A stretch of DNA of 64,000 bases from Naasia lichenicola (GTDB lineage: Bacteria > Actinomycetota > Actinomycetes > Actinomycetales > Microbacteriaceae): positions 372,001 through 436,000 of the forward strand of contig NZ_SSSM01000001.1 of assembly GCF_004801885.1 (NCBI RefSeq), in the 5' to 3' direction. This document shows, piece by piece, positions 54,113 through 62,571 of this stretch. The stretch's first letter is position 1; each line of letters starts with the position of its first letter. Both the position numbers and the translations under genes were made by a program. The notes under the pieces are model-generated. The model saw only the letters and a program-made list of their open reading frames with translations. It was not told where the DNA came from and ran no database searches.

Positions 54113-55231
54113 ATGAAGATCGCAGGTCACGACATCACCCCGGCCGAGCTGCGGCGACGCACCGGCGACACCTCCTCGGTGGCCGGCATCCGCCAGGTGG
54201 TGCTCGACAACGGGGTGGAGCGCGGCGTCCGCGCCATCGAGCTGCGCACCGCCGCGGGCCTCGAAATCGATCTGCTGGTCGACCGGGCGCTCGACATCGG
54301 CGACGCGCGCTTCAAGGGCGTCCCGTTCGGCTGGCGCTCGGGCAACGGCTACCGCCATCCCGGCCTGCACGAGCACAGCGACGAGGGCGGGCTCAGCTGG
54401 CTGCGCGCCCTCGACGGGCTCCTCGTCACCGGAGGACTCGACCACACGCTGTTCGGCGGCGAGGTCGACGCGACGAGGTACAACTACCCGCCCAAGCAGA
54501 CCGTGAGCCACGGCCTGCACGGCCGGGTCACCGCCATCCCGGCCCGCCTGCTCGAGGCGGCCGAGATCTGGTCGGGGGAGTCAGCGGTCCTGCGCGTCAA
54601 GGGCGAGGTCATCCAGGCCACCGCGTTCGGCGAGCACCTGCGTCTCACCCGCACGTACGAGGTCGACTTCGACGGCCACGAGCTGCGGATCCACGACGTG
54701 GTCGACAACCTCGGCTTCGAGCCGACGCCGCACATGTTCCTGTACCACCTCAACTTCGGCTGGCCGTACGTCGATGAGGGCACCGAGTTCGTCGCCCCCA
54801 TCACGAAGCACCTCTGGCAGTCGGACTCCGTGGCCGAGCAGGGCGCGAGCTACCGCCTGCTGCCCGCGCCGGCCCGCGGCTTCGTCGAACAGGTGACGGA
54901 GCACGAGCTGGTCGCTGGATCCGACGGCCTGCACCGGGTCGCCCTTCTCTCCGCCGACGGCGAGAGTGGAGTCGAGGTCAGCTGGGACGCATCCACCATG
55001 CCGAACTTCTTCGAGTGGCAGAACCTCCGCGACGGCCAGTACGCGGTGGGGCTCGAGCCCTCCAGCCACCACGTCGGGGGAGACGGCGCCTCCCGCGAGG
55101 ACGGATCGATGACCTTCCTCGAGCACGGCGAGAGCCGCGAGTACCGCACCACGATCCGGATCCTGCAGGGCTCTGCTGAGACGGCCGCGGTCCGCTCCGC
55201 GATCCGCGCCATCGGCCCGCAGCCCGACTGA
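54113..55231 (+). CDS. DUF4432 protein (aldose 1-epimerase-like)
   Basis: 372-aa protein of the DUF4432 branch of the aldose-1-epimerase/galactose-mutarotase superfamily. IELRTAAGLEIDLLVDRALDIGD, SHGLHGRVTAIPA (with the family His pair) and MFLYHLNFGWP are its marks. It probably interconverts anomers or opens rings of the sugar handled by the operon. Last gene before the second operator-controlled promoter. Confidence 0.88.
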   Translation: MKIAGHDITPAELRRRTGDTSSVAGIRQVVLDNGVERGVRAIELRTAAGLEIDLLVDRALDIGDARFKGVPFGWRSGNGYRHPGLHEHSDEGGLSWLRALDGLLVTGGLDHTLFGGEVDATRYNYPPKQTVSHGLHGRVTAIPARLLEAAEIWSGESAVLRVKGEVIQATAFGEHLRLTRTYEVDFDGHELRIHDVVDNLGFEPTPHMFLYHLNFGWPYVDEGTEFVAPITKHLWQSDSVAEQGASYRLLPAPARGFVEQVTEHELVAGSDGLHRVALLSADGESGVEVSWDASTMPNFFEWQNLRDGQYAVGLEPSSHHVGGDGASREDGSMTFLEHGESREYRTTIRILQGSAETAAVRSAIRAIGPQPD

Positions 55232-55271
55232 ACCGCACCCGCCCCACCGACCGAAGCACCCCTGCATCCTC

Positions 55272-55277
55272 TAGAAT
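55272..55277 (+). promoter_or_regulatory. -10 element of the second catabolic operon
   Basis: TAGAAT directly followed by the TGTTAGCGCTAC operator; no strong -35 is seen 17 bp upstream. The transcript would start within or just after the operator. Confidence 0.5.
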
Positions 55278-55289
55278 TGTTAGCGCTAC
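55278..55289. promoter_or_regulatory. LacI-type operator of the CoA-transferase operon
   Basis: TGTTAGCGCTAC, identical (reverse orientation) to 51151-51162. Placed at the expected +1 of the TAGAAT promoter, so it fits repression by the LacI protein encoded in the same operon. Confidence 0.7.
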
Positions 55290-55314
55290 CACTCGCGCTC
55301 GCATAAGGAATCCC

Positions 55315-56613
55315 ATGACCGAACAGAACCGCGGAGTCCTCTCCGGCTACCGCGTGCTCGACTGCTCCATCGCCATGGCCGGCCCCTTCGCAGCGCAGCG
55401 ACTCGGCGACCTCGGCGCCGATGTCGTGAAGGTCGAGCCGGTCACGGGGGAGTGGCAGCGCCACAACCCGGCCGGCGGTGCGGTCGGCAATGAGATCAAC
55501 GTCTCGTTCCTCTCGCTCAACCGCAACAAGCGCTCCGTCGCGATCGACCTCAAGGCGCAGGACGGCAAGGCCGTGCTTCGCGAGCTCGTCGCATCTGCCG
55601 ACGTCTTCCTGCAGAACTACCGGCCCGGTGTCGCCGCACGGCTCGGCGTGGACTACGAGTCGCTCAAGGCGATCAACCCGAAGATCATCTACGTCTCCAT
55701 CTCGGGCTACGGCGAGGACGGCCCCTACCGCAACCGGCCCGGCCAGGACCTGCTGCTGCAGGCGATGTCGGGCGCCATGCGCTCGAGCGGCCGCAACGGC
55801 GAGCCACCCGTCGCCGCCGGTCAGTACCTCGTCGACGCCATCACCGCGTCGACCGCGTTCGAGGCCGTGCTCGCCGCGCTGCTGCACCGCGAGCGCACCG
55901 GTGAGGGCCAGCTCGTCACCGTCAACATGCTCGACTCGATCACCACCCTGCAGATGCAGGAGCTCTCCGTCTTCACCGTCGGCGGGGTGCCGCAGGTGCG
56001 CAGCGCCGAGCCGCACGCCCACGTCTACATCCGCTCGCCCTACGGCACGTTCAAGACGGCCGACGGCTTCATCGCCATGGCGATGCCCGTGCTCAAGGAC
56101 CTCGGGCGCATCATCGGCGAGCCGAGCTTCGCCGACCTCGACGGAGAGGACGCCGGCTGGAACCAGCGCGACGAGCTCTTCGCCAAGACCGCCGCGCAGC
56201 TGGTCAAGCAGACCACGGCGCACTGGATGCACGAGTTCACCGAGGGTGGCATCTGGGCGGCTCCGGTCTACGGCTACGCCGACCTGGTCGCCGACCCGCA
56301 GATCGCGCACAACGGCACCTTCGTCGAGTACGACCATCCGACCGAGGGACACGTCAAGGTCCCCGGCTTCCCGTACAAGTTCTCGAAGACTCCGCCGCAG
56401 ATCTACCGGGGTGCCCCGCTCACCGGCCAGCACACCCGCGAGATCCTCGGCGAGGTCGGCTTCGACGCCGAGCAGATCGAACGTCTCGTGGCGTCCGGGG
56501 CCATCGCCGCCAGCACGCTGATCGAGGGCGATGTCGAGGTCGCCGCGACCGCCGCCGAAGAGCCCGAAGCCGCGACCCCCGCGGTCCTGACCGTCGCCGA
56601 GGCGGCGGGCTGA
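55315..56613 (+). CDS. CaiB/BaiF class III CoA-transferase
   Basis: CoA-transferase of 432 aa that moves CoA between acids. Opening GYRVLDCSIAMAGPFAAQRLGDLGADVVKVEP is typical, and the catalytic Asp is Asp145 in RPGQDLLLQAMSG. The C-terminal 30 residues are an Ala/Glu-rich tail beyond the family fold. First gene of the second operon, SD AAGGAA, stop overlapping the next start (TGATG). In this setting it probably activates a sugar-derived acid; no other reason for CoA chemistry is present in the island. Confidence 0.92.
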   Translation: MTEQNRGVLSGYRVLDCSIAMAGPFAAQRLGDLGADVVKVEPVTGEWQRHNPAGGAVGNEINVSFLSLNRNKRSVAIDLKAQDGKAVLRELVASADVFLQNYRPGVAARLGVDYESLKAINPKIIYVSISGYGEDGPYRNRPGQDLLLQAMSGAMRSSGRNGEPPVAAGQYLVDAITASTAFEAVLAALLHRERTGEGQLVTVNMLDSITTLQMQELSVFTVGGVPQVRSAEPHAHVYIRSPYGTFKTADGFIAMAMPVLKDLGRIIGEPSFADLDGEDAGWNQRDELFAKTAAQLVKQTTAHWMHEFTEGGIWAAPVYGYADLVADPQIAHNGTFVEYDHPTEGHVKVPGFPYKFSKTPPQIYRGAPLTGQHTREILGEVGFDAEQIERLVASGAIAASTLIEGDVEVAATAAEEPEAATPAVLTVAEAAG

Positions 56614-57758
56614 TGCACTACCGCGGGCTCACCTGGGACCACCCGAGAGGGCGCTCCGCCCTCGAGGCGGCTGCCCGGAAGTCCGCGACAGACGACTTCT
56701 CGATCGACTGGGACGTGCACACCCTCGAGGGCTTCGAGTCCGCTCCGATCGAGGAGCTGGCCGAGCGCTACGACCTCATCGTGCTCGATCACCCGCACCT
56801 CGGCGATGCCCTCGCCGGAGGCAGCCTCCGACCCATGTCCGAGCTGTTCGACGCGGATGAGCTCGCCGCGTGGGAGACCGACGGGGTGGGTCCGAGCTTC
56901 AGCTCGTATCGGATGGACGAGGAACTCTGGGCGCTGCCGCTCGACGCGGCCACCCAGGTCTCCGCTCGCCGAGCCGACCTCATCGCGGAAGCACCCCGCA
57001 CCTGGGACGAGGTGCGCGAGCTCAGCCGCACCGCACCCGTCGCGCTGAGCCTCGCCGGCCCGCACGCCTTCCTCTCGCTCTGCTCGATCATCGTCTCGCT
57101 CGGCGGCGAACCCGCCGCCTCCGACACGGGCCGCTTCGTCGATGCCGAGATCGGCGAGCGCGCGTTCGACCTCATGCGCACCCTCGCGGATCGCGCCCCA
57201 GCCGGCGCCGATCAGCTCAACCCCATCGCGATGCTCGACCTCATGACCGCCGGGGACTCGATCGCCTACTGCCCTCTGATCTACGGCTACGTCAACTACT
57301 CGTCGCCTGCTCTGCCGCGTCGCGTCAGCTTCGGACAGGCACCCGTCGCGGTGTCGGGTGGTCGAATCGGCTCCACCATCGGCGGTACCGGCATCGCCGT
57401 CTCCCGACGCACAGGGGTCGCCCCCGAGCTGCTCGCGCACATCCGCTGGCTGATGTCTCCGAGCACCCAGAGCTACTTCATCCCGACCCACGAGGGCCAG
57501 CCCAGCGCGAGGTCGGCCTGGAACAACGAGCTGGTCGACGCCGCGTCCGGGCGCTTCTACTCCGGGACCCTCGACACCATCGAGCAGTCCTGGGTGCGCC
57601 CTCGCTTCCCCGGCTACATCCCCTTCCAGTCCGAGGGATCCGGAGTGATCCGGGCGGCGATCCGGTCTGGATCGACCGCGGCGGAGCTGTTCGACGCTCT
57701 CACCGACCTGCAGCGCGCCGCCATCGCGGCCGCCTCCGCCCGAAAGGCACTCTCATGA
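56613..57758 (+). CDS. Solute-binding-protein-fold protein without signal peptide
   Basis: 381-aa protein resembling family 1 extracellular solute-binding proteins (DLIVLDHPHLGDAL, ELWALPLDAATQVSARRADLI, APRTWDEVRELSR, GGTGIAVSRRTGVAPELLAHIRWLMSP). It starts MHYRGLTWDHPRG with no hydrophobic segment, lipobox or Tat motif, so it should remain in the cytoplasm. It overlaps the CoA-transferase stop and the hydratase start (TGATG and ATGA), so all three are co-translated. It is unlikely to serve import; a cytosolic ligand-binding, chaperone or catalytic role with its two CoA-enzyme partners is inferred. Confidence 0.8.
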   Translation: MHYRGLTWDHPRGRSALEAAARKSATDDFSIDWDVHTLEGFESAPIEELAERYDLIVLDHPHLGDALAGGSLRPMSELFDADELAAWETDGVGPSFSSYRMDEELWALPLDAATQVSARRADLIAEAPRTWDEVRELSRTAPVALSLAGPHAFLSLCSIIVSLGGEPAASDTGRFVDAEIGERAFDLMRTLADRAPAGADQLNPIAMLDLMTAGDSIAYCPLIYGYVNYSSPALPRRVSFGQAPVAVSGGRIGSTIGGTGIAVSRRTGVAPELLAHIRWLMSPSTQSYFIPTHEGQPSARSAWNNELVDAASGRFYSGTLDTIEQSWVRPRFPGYIPFQSEGSGVIRAAIRSGSTAAELFDALTDLQRAAIAAASARKALS

Positions 57759-58579
57759 GCAACGAAGCTTCCGGCAGCACCGCTCCAGACAGCACCGGGC
57801 CCGTCCTGACCAGCGGCAACGTCGGGTTCGAGCTGACCGACTTCGTGGCGGTCATCACGATCTCGCGACCGGAGAAGCTCAACTCCGTCACCCAGCCGAT
57901 GGCCGACGACCTCGTGCTCGCCAGCGACTGGTGCAACGACTCCGATTCCGTCCGCGCCGTCGTGCTCACCGGTGCGGGCCCCAAGGCGTTCAGCGCGGGC
58001 TCGGACATCACCAGCCTCGACAAGTACTCGACGCCCTGGGACTTCCGCAATCGCGCCGACTACTGCGACGCCATCCGGCGACTGCGCAAGCCTGTCATCG
58101 CCGCCGTCAACGGCTACGCGCTGGGAGGCGGCCTCGAGACGGCGCTGAGCTGCGACATCCGCATCGCGGCCGACACCGCCAAGTTCGGCGCTCCGGAGAT
58201 CAAGCTCGGCTGGATCGGCGGTGGCGGCATGACCACCTTCCTCGCCCAGTCGATCGGCGCCAGCAACGCCGCGCTCATGCTGATGACCGGCGACCCGATC
58301 GACGCGGATCGCGCGCTCGCCTGGGGGCTCGTGAGCGAGGTCCTGCCGGGGGACCAGCTGATCACCCGTGCCCGAGAGCTGGCCGCCACCATCGCGTCCC
58401 GCCCGCCGATCGCGGCCGAGACCGCGAAGGCCAACCTGCACGCCTCGGCGAACCTCCCGCAGGAGCAGGCGATCGCCTACGAGCGCGACCTGCAGACCAT
58501 CTGCTTCGCCACCGAGGATGCGACCGAGGGGCGAGCGGCGTTCGCCGAACGACGTCCCGGCGTCTATCACCGTCGCTGA
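57755..58579 (+). CDS. Enoyl-CoA hydratase/isomerase family protein
   Basis: Crotonase-fold protein of 274 aa from ATG 57755. CoA-binding/oxyanion motifs AFSAGSDI and YALGGGLETALSCD; catalytic glutamates Glu128 (GGGLE) and Glu148 (GAPEIKLG), 20 residues apart as in classical hydratases, so water addition or removal is possible. The usual PG after the second Glu is replaced by WIGGGG. It is coupled to the SBP-like gene by ATGA. Predicted to dehydrate or hydrate the CoA ester produced by the CaiB enzyme. Confidence 0.9.
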   Translation: MSNEASGSTAPDSTGPVLTSGNVGFELTDFVAVITISRPEKLNSVTQPMADDLVLASDWCNDSDSVRAVVLTGAGPKAFSAGSDITSLDKYSTPWDFRNRADYCDAIRRLRKPVIAAVNGYALGGGLETALSCDIRIAADTAKFGAPEIKLGWIGGGGMTTFLAQSIGASNAALMLMTGDPIDADRALAWGLVSEVLPGDQLITRARELAATIASRPPIAAETAKANLHASANLPQEQAIAYERDLQTICFATEDATEGRAAFAERRPGVYHRR

Positions 58580-58627
58580 GCACTTCCCCCGCATTCACTT
58601 CCCGAACCGACGAGAGCAGCAGACACG

Positions 58628-59809
58628 ATGAGCACCACCTGGGCCGGCACCGCGGAGTCCGCACTGCCCATCGACGCCGAATCCGCGATCCTCGGCGGCC
58701 GCGTCTGGGACCCCGCCGCGGGCGGCCCCTCCGTCGTCGCCGTGCGAGGCGGCGAGCTGATCGACCTCAGCTCGACCTTCCCGACGATGCGCGACCTCTT
58801 CGAGACCGACGACGCGGGAATGGCCCTGTCCGTGGCGGAAGGGCCGTCGCTCGGCTCGTTCGCCGAGATCCTCGCCAACACCATCCCCGAGACGCGGGAC
58901 GAGACCCGGCCGTGGCTGCTGTCGCCGATCGACCTGCAGGTCGTCAAGGCGGCCGGCGTCACCTTCGCGGTGTCCATGGTCGAGCGCGTCATCGAGGAGC
59001 GCGTCCGCGGCGATCTCAACGCCGCCAACGAGATCCGCGGCAAGATCATGGACACGATCGGCGCCGACCTCAAGGCCGTCAAGCCGGGCTCGCCCGAGGC
59101 GCAGAAGCTCAAGGAGTACTTCATCGCCGAAGGGCTGTGGAGCCAGTACCTCGAGGTCGGGATCGGCCCGGACGCCGAGATCTTCACCAAGGCGCCCGTG
59201 CTCGCCTCGGTCGGCACCGCGGTCGAGGTCGGCATCCACTCGTCATCCACCTGGAACAACCCCGAGCCCGAGGTGGTGCTCGCCATCGACTCGAAGGGCC
59301 GGATCATCGGCGCGACCGTCGGCAACGACGTCAACCTCCGCGATATCGAGGGCCGATCCGCCCTGCTGCTGCCCAAGGCGAAGGACAACAACGCCTCCGG
59401 AGCGCTCGGACCGTTCATCCGCTTCTTCGGCGAGGGATTCGACCTCGACGACGTCCGCCAGACGACCGTCACCCTCTCGATCGACGGGCCCGACGGCTTC
59501 CACCTCGACGCCACCTCTCCGCTCGCCGAGATCAGCCGGGACCCCGCCGACCTCGCCGGCCAGCTGCTGGGCGAGCACCACCAGTATCCCGACGGCGCCG
59601 TGCTCTACCTCGGCACGCTGTTCGCCCCGGTCATCGACCGTTCAGAAGCAGGAAAGGGCTTCACGCACAAGGTCGGCGACATCGTCCGCATCGCCGCTCC
59701 TCGCCTCGGTAGCCTGGTCAACCGGGTTGAGCTCAGCGAGAGGTGCGCACCATGGACGTTCGGGATCAGGGATCTGATGGGGAACCTCGCGAGCCGCGGT
59801 CTGCTGTGA
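58628..59809 (+). CDS. FAH-family protein, KdaD-like 2-keto-3-deoxy-pentonate dehydratase
   Basis: 393-aa member of the fumarylacetoacetate-hydrolase family of the long COG3970 type. N-terminal ILGGRVWDPAAGGPSVVAVR; metal-site residues lie in GIGPDAEIFTKAP, NPEPEVVLA (E-x-E) and GNDVNLRDIEG (Asp). Related enzymes dehydrate 2-keto-3-deoxy-D-arabinonate to 2,5-dioxopentanoate. With the aldehyde dehydrogenase at 60911, this gives the last two steps of an oxidative pentose route. Its stop overlaps the lacI-type GTG start. Confidence 0.82.
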   Translation: MSTTWAGTAESALPIDAESAILGGRVWDPAAGGPSVVAVRGGELIDLSSTFPTMRDLFETDDAGMALSVAEGPSLGSFAEILANTIPETRDETRPWLLSPIDLQVVKAAGVTFAVSMVERVIEERVRGDLNAANEIRGKIMDTIGADLKAVKPGSPEAQKLKEYFIAEGLWSQYLEVGIGPDAEIFTKAPVLASVGTAVEVGIHSSSTWNNPEPEVVLAIDSKGRIIGATVGNDVNLRDIEGRSALLLPKAKDNNASGALGPFIRFFGEGFDLDDVRQTTVTLSIDGPDGFHLDATSPLAEISRDPADLAGQLLGEHHQYPDGAVLYLGTLFAPVIDRSEAGKGFTHKVGDIVRIAAPRLGSLVNRVELSERCAPWTFGIRDLMGNLASRGLL

Positions 59810-60897
59810 TCGAGACTGCGTCGGTGATGGGCGCGACGGCGCCCGACGGGCGATCCACCTCTCCCGGTGGACCGGCCCTGACCCGACGCGCGACGCGCAC
59901 GATCACCCTCAACGACGTGGCGAGCCTCGCCAACGTCTCCCCGCAGACCGTCTCCCGCGCCCTTCGCGCTCCCGAGCTCGTCTCCGAGCGCACGCTCGAG
60001 CGGGTGCGCTGGGCCATCTCGACCACCGGATACGTGCCCAACCTCGCGGCCAGCAATCTGGCCTCGAATCGCAGCCGCACCATCGCCGCGATCATCCCCA
60101 CGATCTCCGCCTCCGTGTTCGCGGACGCGCTGCACGGTCTCGACGCCGTGCTCACCCCCGCGGGCTACCAGCTCTTCATCGGCTCGACCGACTACGACCT
60201 CGAGCACGAAGAGAACCTGATCAGAGCCTTCATGGGTCGGCGTCCGGACGGTATGTTCATCGTCGGCACCAAGCACACGGCCGCGGCGACGATGCTGCTG
60301 AAGAACGCACGGATCCCCGTCGTCGAGGCGTGGAACTGGACGGACGAGCCGATCGACAGCCTCGTCGGCTTCTCGAACCACGACGCCATCGAGGCGATCG
60401 TCGAGTACGTGGTGGGCAAGGGCTACACCCATCCGACCTTCGCCGGATCATTCCGCCCAGGCGACTCGCGGGCCGTCGACCGCCAGCAGAGCTTCGCGCG
60501 CAGCGTGCAGCGCCTGCTGCCCGGAGAGAAGGTGCGCGTCATCGACTCGGGCACCAGCTCGGTCGACCTCGAGACGGGCATCGCACTGCTCGACCGCACC
60601 CTGGCGGAGGCGCCGGAGACCGACGTGCTGATGTTCGCCAGCGACGTCTTCGCCGCGGGCGCGCTGCTCGAGGCTCGCCGCCGTGGGATGTCCGTTCCCG
60701 GAGATCTGGCGATCACGGGCTTCGGCGACTTCGAGATGGCCCGCCATCTCGTGCCGACCCTCACCACCGTCTCCGTGCCCAACAGGGAGATCGGCACCTC
60801 GGCAGGACGCATCCTGCTCCAGCGCATGGTCGGCGACACCGCCGATCCCGAACTGCTCGACCTCGGATTCGAGCTCATGCCGCGCGAGAGCGCGTAA
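59806..60897 (+). CDS. LacI-family transcriptional regulator
   Basis: Repressor of 363 aa from GTG 59806 (GTGA overlap with the FAH stop). N-terminal about 30 Ala/Thr-rich residues precede the helix-turn-helix TLNDVASLANVSPQTVSRAL (about 34-53); the hinge LAASNLASNRS leads to a periplasmic-binding-fold sensor (TIAAIIPTISASVFADALHGLD, VPGDLAITGFGDFEMA). It sits inside the operon it probably controls and likely binds the TGTTAGCGCTAC sites at 51151 and 55278. Alternative starts at 59743 and 59827. Confidence 0.92.
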   Translation: MIETASVMGATAPDGRSTSPGGPALTRRATRTITLNDVASLANVSPQTVSRALRAPELVSERTLERVRWAISTTGYVPNLAASNLASNRSRTIAAIIPTISASVFADALHGLDAVLTPAGYQLFIGSTDYDLEHEENLIRAFMGRRPDGMFIVGTKHTAAATMLLKNARIPVVEAWNWTDEPIDSLVGFSNHDAIEAIVEYVVGKGYTHPTFAGSFRPGDSRAVDRQQSFARSVQRLLPGEKVRVIDSGTSSVDLETGIALLDRTLAEAPETDVLMFASDVFAAGALLEARRRGMSVPGDLAITGFGDFEMARHLVPTLTTVSVPNREIGTSAGRILLQRMVGDTADPELLDLGFELMPRESA

Positions 60898-60910
60898 CGA
60901 AGGAAGCATC

Positions 60911-62416
60911 ATGATCACCACCACCGACCCCCGCACCGGCGCCACGACCGAGACGAGCATCGAGGCGACCAGCGATGCCGAGGTGGCGGAGATCGTCGAC
61001 CGGGCGACCAGCGCCTTCGCGGCACTCGCCCGCAGGTCGCGCGAATGGCGGGCCGGCCTGCTCGACGCACTGGCGGCCGGGCTCGAGTCTGACCGCGAGA
61101 ACCTCGTCGCGACCGCGGACAGCGAGACGGGGCTCGGCTCTGTCCGACTGAACGGCGAGCTGACCCGCTCCGCCTTCCAGCTGCAGCTGTTCGCGACCGC
61201 CATCCGCGAGGGCGCGTACCTCGAGGCGACCATCGATCACGCCGGCCCGACCCCGATGGGCCCTGGCCCCGACCTGCGCCGCATGCTGCTGCCCATCGGC
61301 CCCGTCGGGGTGTTCGGCTCGAGCAACTTCCCGTTCGCCTTCTCCGTTCCCGGCGGCGACACCGCTTCCGCGATCGCGGCCGGCTGCCCGGTCGTGCTCA
61401 AGGCGCACGGCTCGCACCCGCTCACCTCTGTCGCCGCCTTCGATGCGCTGACCCGAGCGGCGGACGCATACGGCGCACCCGCCGGGCTGCTGGGCATCGT
61501 CTTCGGCACCAAGGCCGGCGCGACCCTGGTGGCCCACCCGGGCATCAAGGCAGTCGGCTTCACCGGCTCGCTCGGCGGCGGCAGCGCCCTGCTGAAGATC
61601 ATCGAGGCGCGCCCCGAGCCCATCCCGTTCTACGGCGAGCTGAGCAGCCTCAACCCGCTGATCGTCACGGAGGGGGCGGCCTCCGCTCGTGCGGAATCCC
61701 TGGCCAGTGGCCTGTTCGGCTCCTTCACCCTCGGCGCTGGTCAGTTCTGCACCAAGCCGGGTGTGGCGTTCATCCCGCGTGGAGCGGCCGGCCAGCAGGT
61801 CATCGACGGCATCACCGCACTCGTCAACGACGCGACCCCCGGTGTGCTGCTCAATGGCCGGATCAGCGACTCCTTCACCGAGATCGCCGACCGCCTCGTC
61901 GAAGACGGCAAGGCGACCGTCGCCGCATCCGGAACGGCGAGCGGAGACGGCTATTCTGTCGCTCCGCGGCTGCTGCTCATCGATGCCAAGGACATGACGC
62001 CCGAGGTGACCGAGGAGGCGTTCGGCCCCCTGATGGTCGTCGCGGTCTACGACGATGACAGGCAGATCGCGTCGGGCCTCGACCAGATCCCCGGATCGCT
62101 GACGGCCACCATCCACAGCGAGACCTCGGAGGAGGAGCACTCCGCCGAGCTCGCGGCGCTGGTCGGCCCGAAGGTGGGGCGACTCGTCTTCAACGGCTAT
62201 CCGACCGGTGTCCGGGTCAGCTGGGCGCAGCACCACGGCGGACCGTGGCCGTCGACCAACTCGCAGCACACCTCGGTGGGCGTCTCGGCGATCCGCCGCT
62301 TCCTGCGGCCGTTCGCCTGGCAGGACGCCCCGCAGTCCGTGCTGCCGGAGGAGCTACGCGACGACTACACCGCCATCCCGCGCCGCATCGACGGAGTCCT
62401 GAGCCTCGGCGCCTGA
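60911..62416 (+). CDS. Aldehyde dehydrogenase, 2,5-dioxovalerate (alpha-KGSA) type
   Basis: NADP-type aldehyde dehydrogenase of 501 aa. GPVGVFGSSNFPFAFSVPGGDTASAIAAGCPVV region, general base Glu243 in FYGELSSLNP and catalytic Cys280 in GAGQFCTKPG are the form seen in alpha-ketoglutarate semialdehyde dehydrogenases. Oxidises 2,5-dioxopentanoate to 2-oxoglutarate. SD AAGGAAG precedes ATG 60911; last gene of the island operon, 13 nt after lacI. The right-hand repeats follow. Confidence 0.9.
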   Translation: MITTTDPRTGATTETSIEATSDAEVAEIVDRATSAFAALARRSREWRAGLLDALAAGLESDRENLVATADSETGLGSVRLNGELTRSAFQLQLFATAIREGAYLEATIDHAGPTPMGPGPDLRRMLLPIGPVGVFGSSNFPFAFSVPGGDTASAIAAGCPVVLKAHGSHPLTSVAAFDALTRAADAYGAPAGLLGIVFGTKAGATLVAHPGIKAVGFTGSLGGGSALLKIIEARPEPIPFYGELSSLNPLIVTEGAASARAESLASGLFGSFTLGAGQFCTKPGVAFIPRGAAGQQVIDGITALVNDATPGVLLNGRISDSFTEIADRLVEDGKATVAASGTASGDGYSVAPRLLLIDAKDMTPEVTEEAFGPLMVVAVYDDDRQIASGLDQIPGSLTATIHSETSEEEHSAELAALVGPKVGRLVFNGYPTGVRVSWAQHHGGPWPSTNSQHTSVGVSAIRRFLRPFAWQDAPQSVLPEELRDDYTAIPRRIDGVLSLGA

Positions 62417-62465
62417 CCGCCGCCCCGTCGGTCGAGAGGTCGCCTGCTGACCCTCGTCTATGTTC

Positions 62466-62506
62466 GTTGGTCGAGTAGGGCGCCCCGCGCCCGTATCGAG
62501 GCCCGT
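62466..62506 (+). repeat. Palindromic intergenic repeat, right edge of the island (1)
   Basis: GTTGGTCGAGTAGGGCGC-CCC-GCGCCCGTATCGAGGCC, class B, near identical to the copy at 25268. It starts 50 nt after the aldehyde dehydrogenase stop. Confidence 0.85.
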
Positions 62507-62516
62507 TGCGCATTCC

Positions 62517-62560
62517 AGCCGGTCTCGAGACGCGCCGTAAACGGCGCTCCTCGACCAGCG
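62517..62560 (-). repeat. Palindromic intergenic repeat, right edge of the island (2)
   Basis: Reverse class A copy CCGGTCTCGAGACGCGCCG-TAAA-CGGCGCTCCTCGACCAGCG, like those at 44837 and 45895. Class A copies thus occur at both island edges. Confidence 0.85.
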
Positions 62561-62571
62561 AGTAGGTATTC

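Noticed and set aside
56613-57758. The SBP-like gene as a decayed transporter gene
   Set aside because: The frame is intact, both ends overlap neighbours precisely and the body motifs are complete; only the signal peptide is absent.
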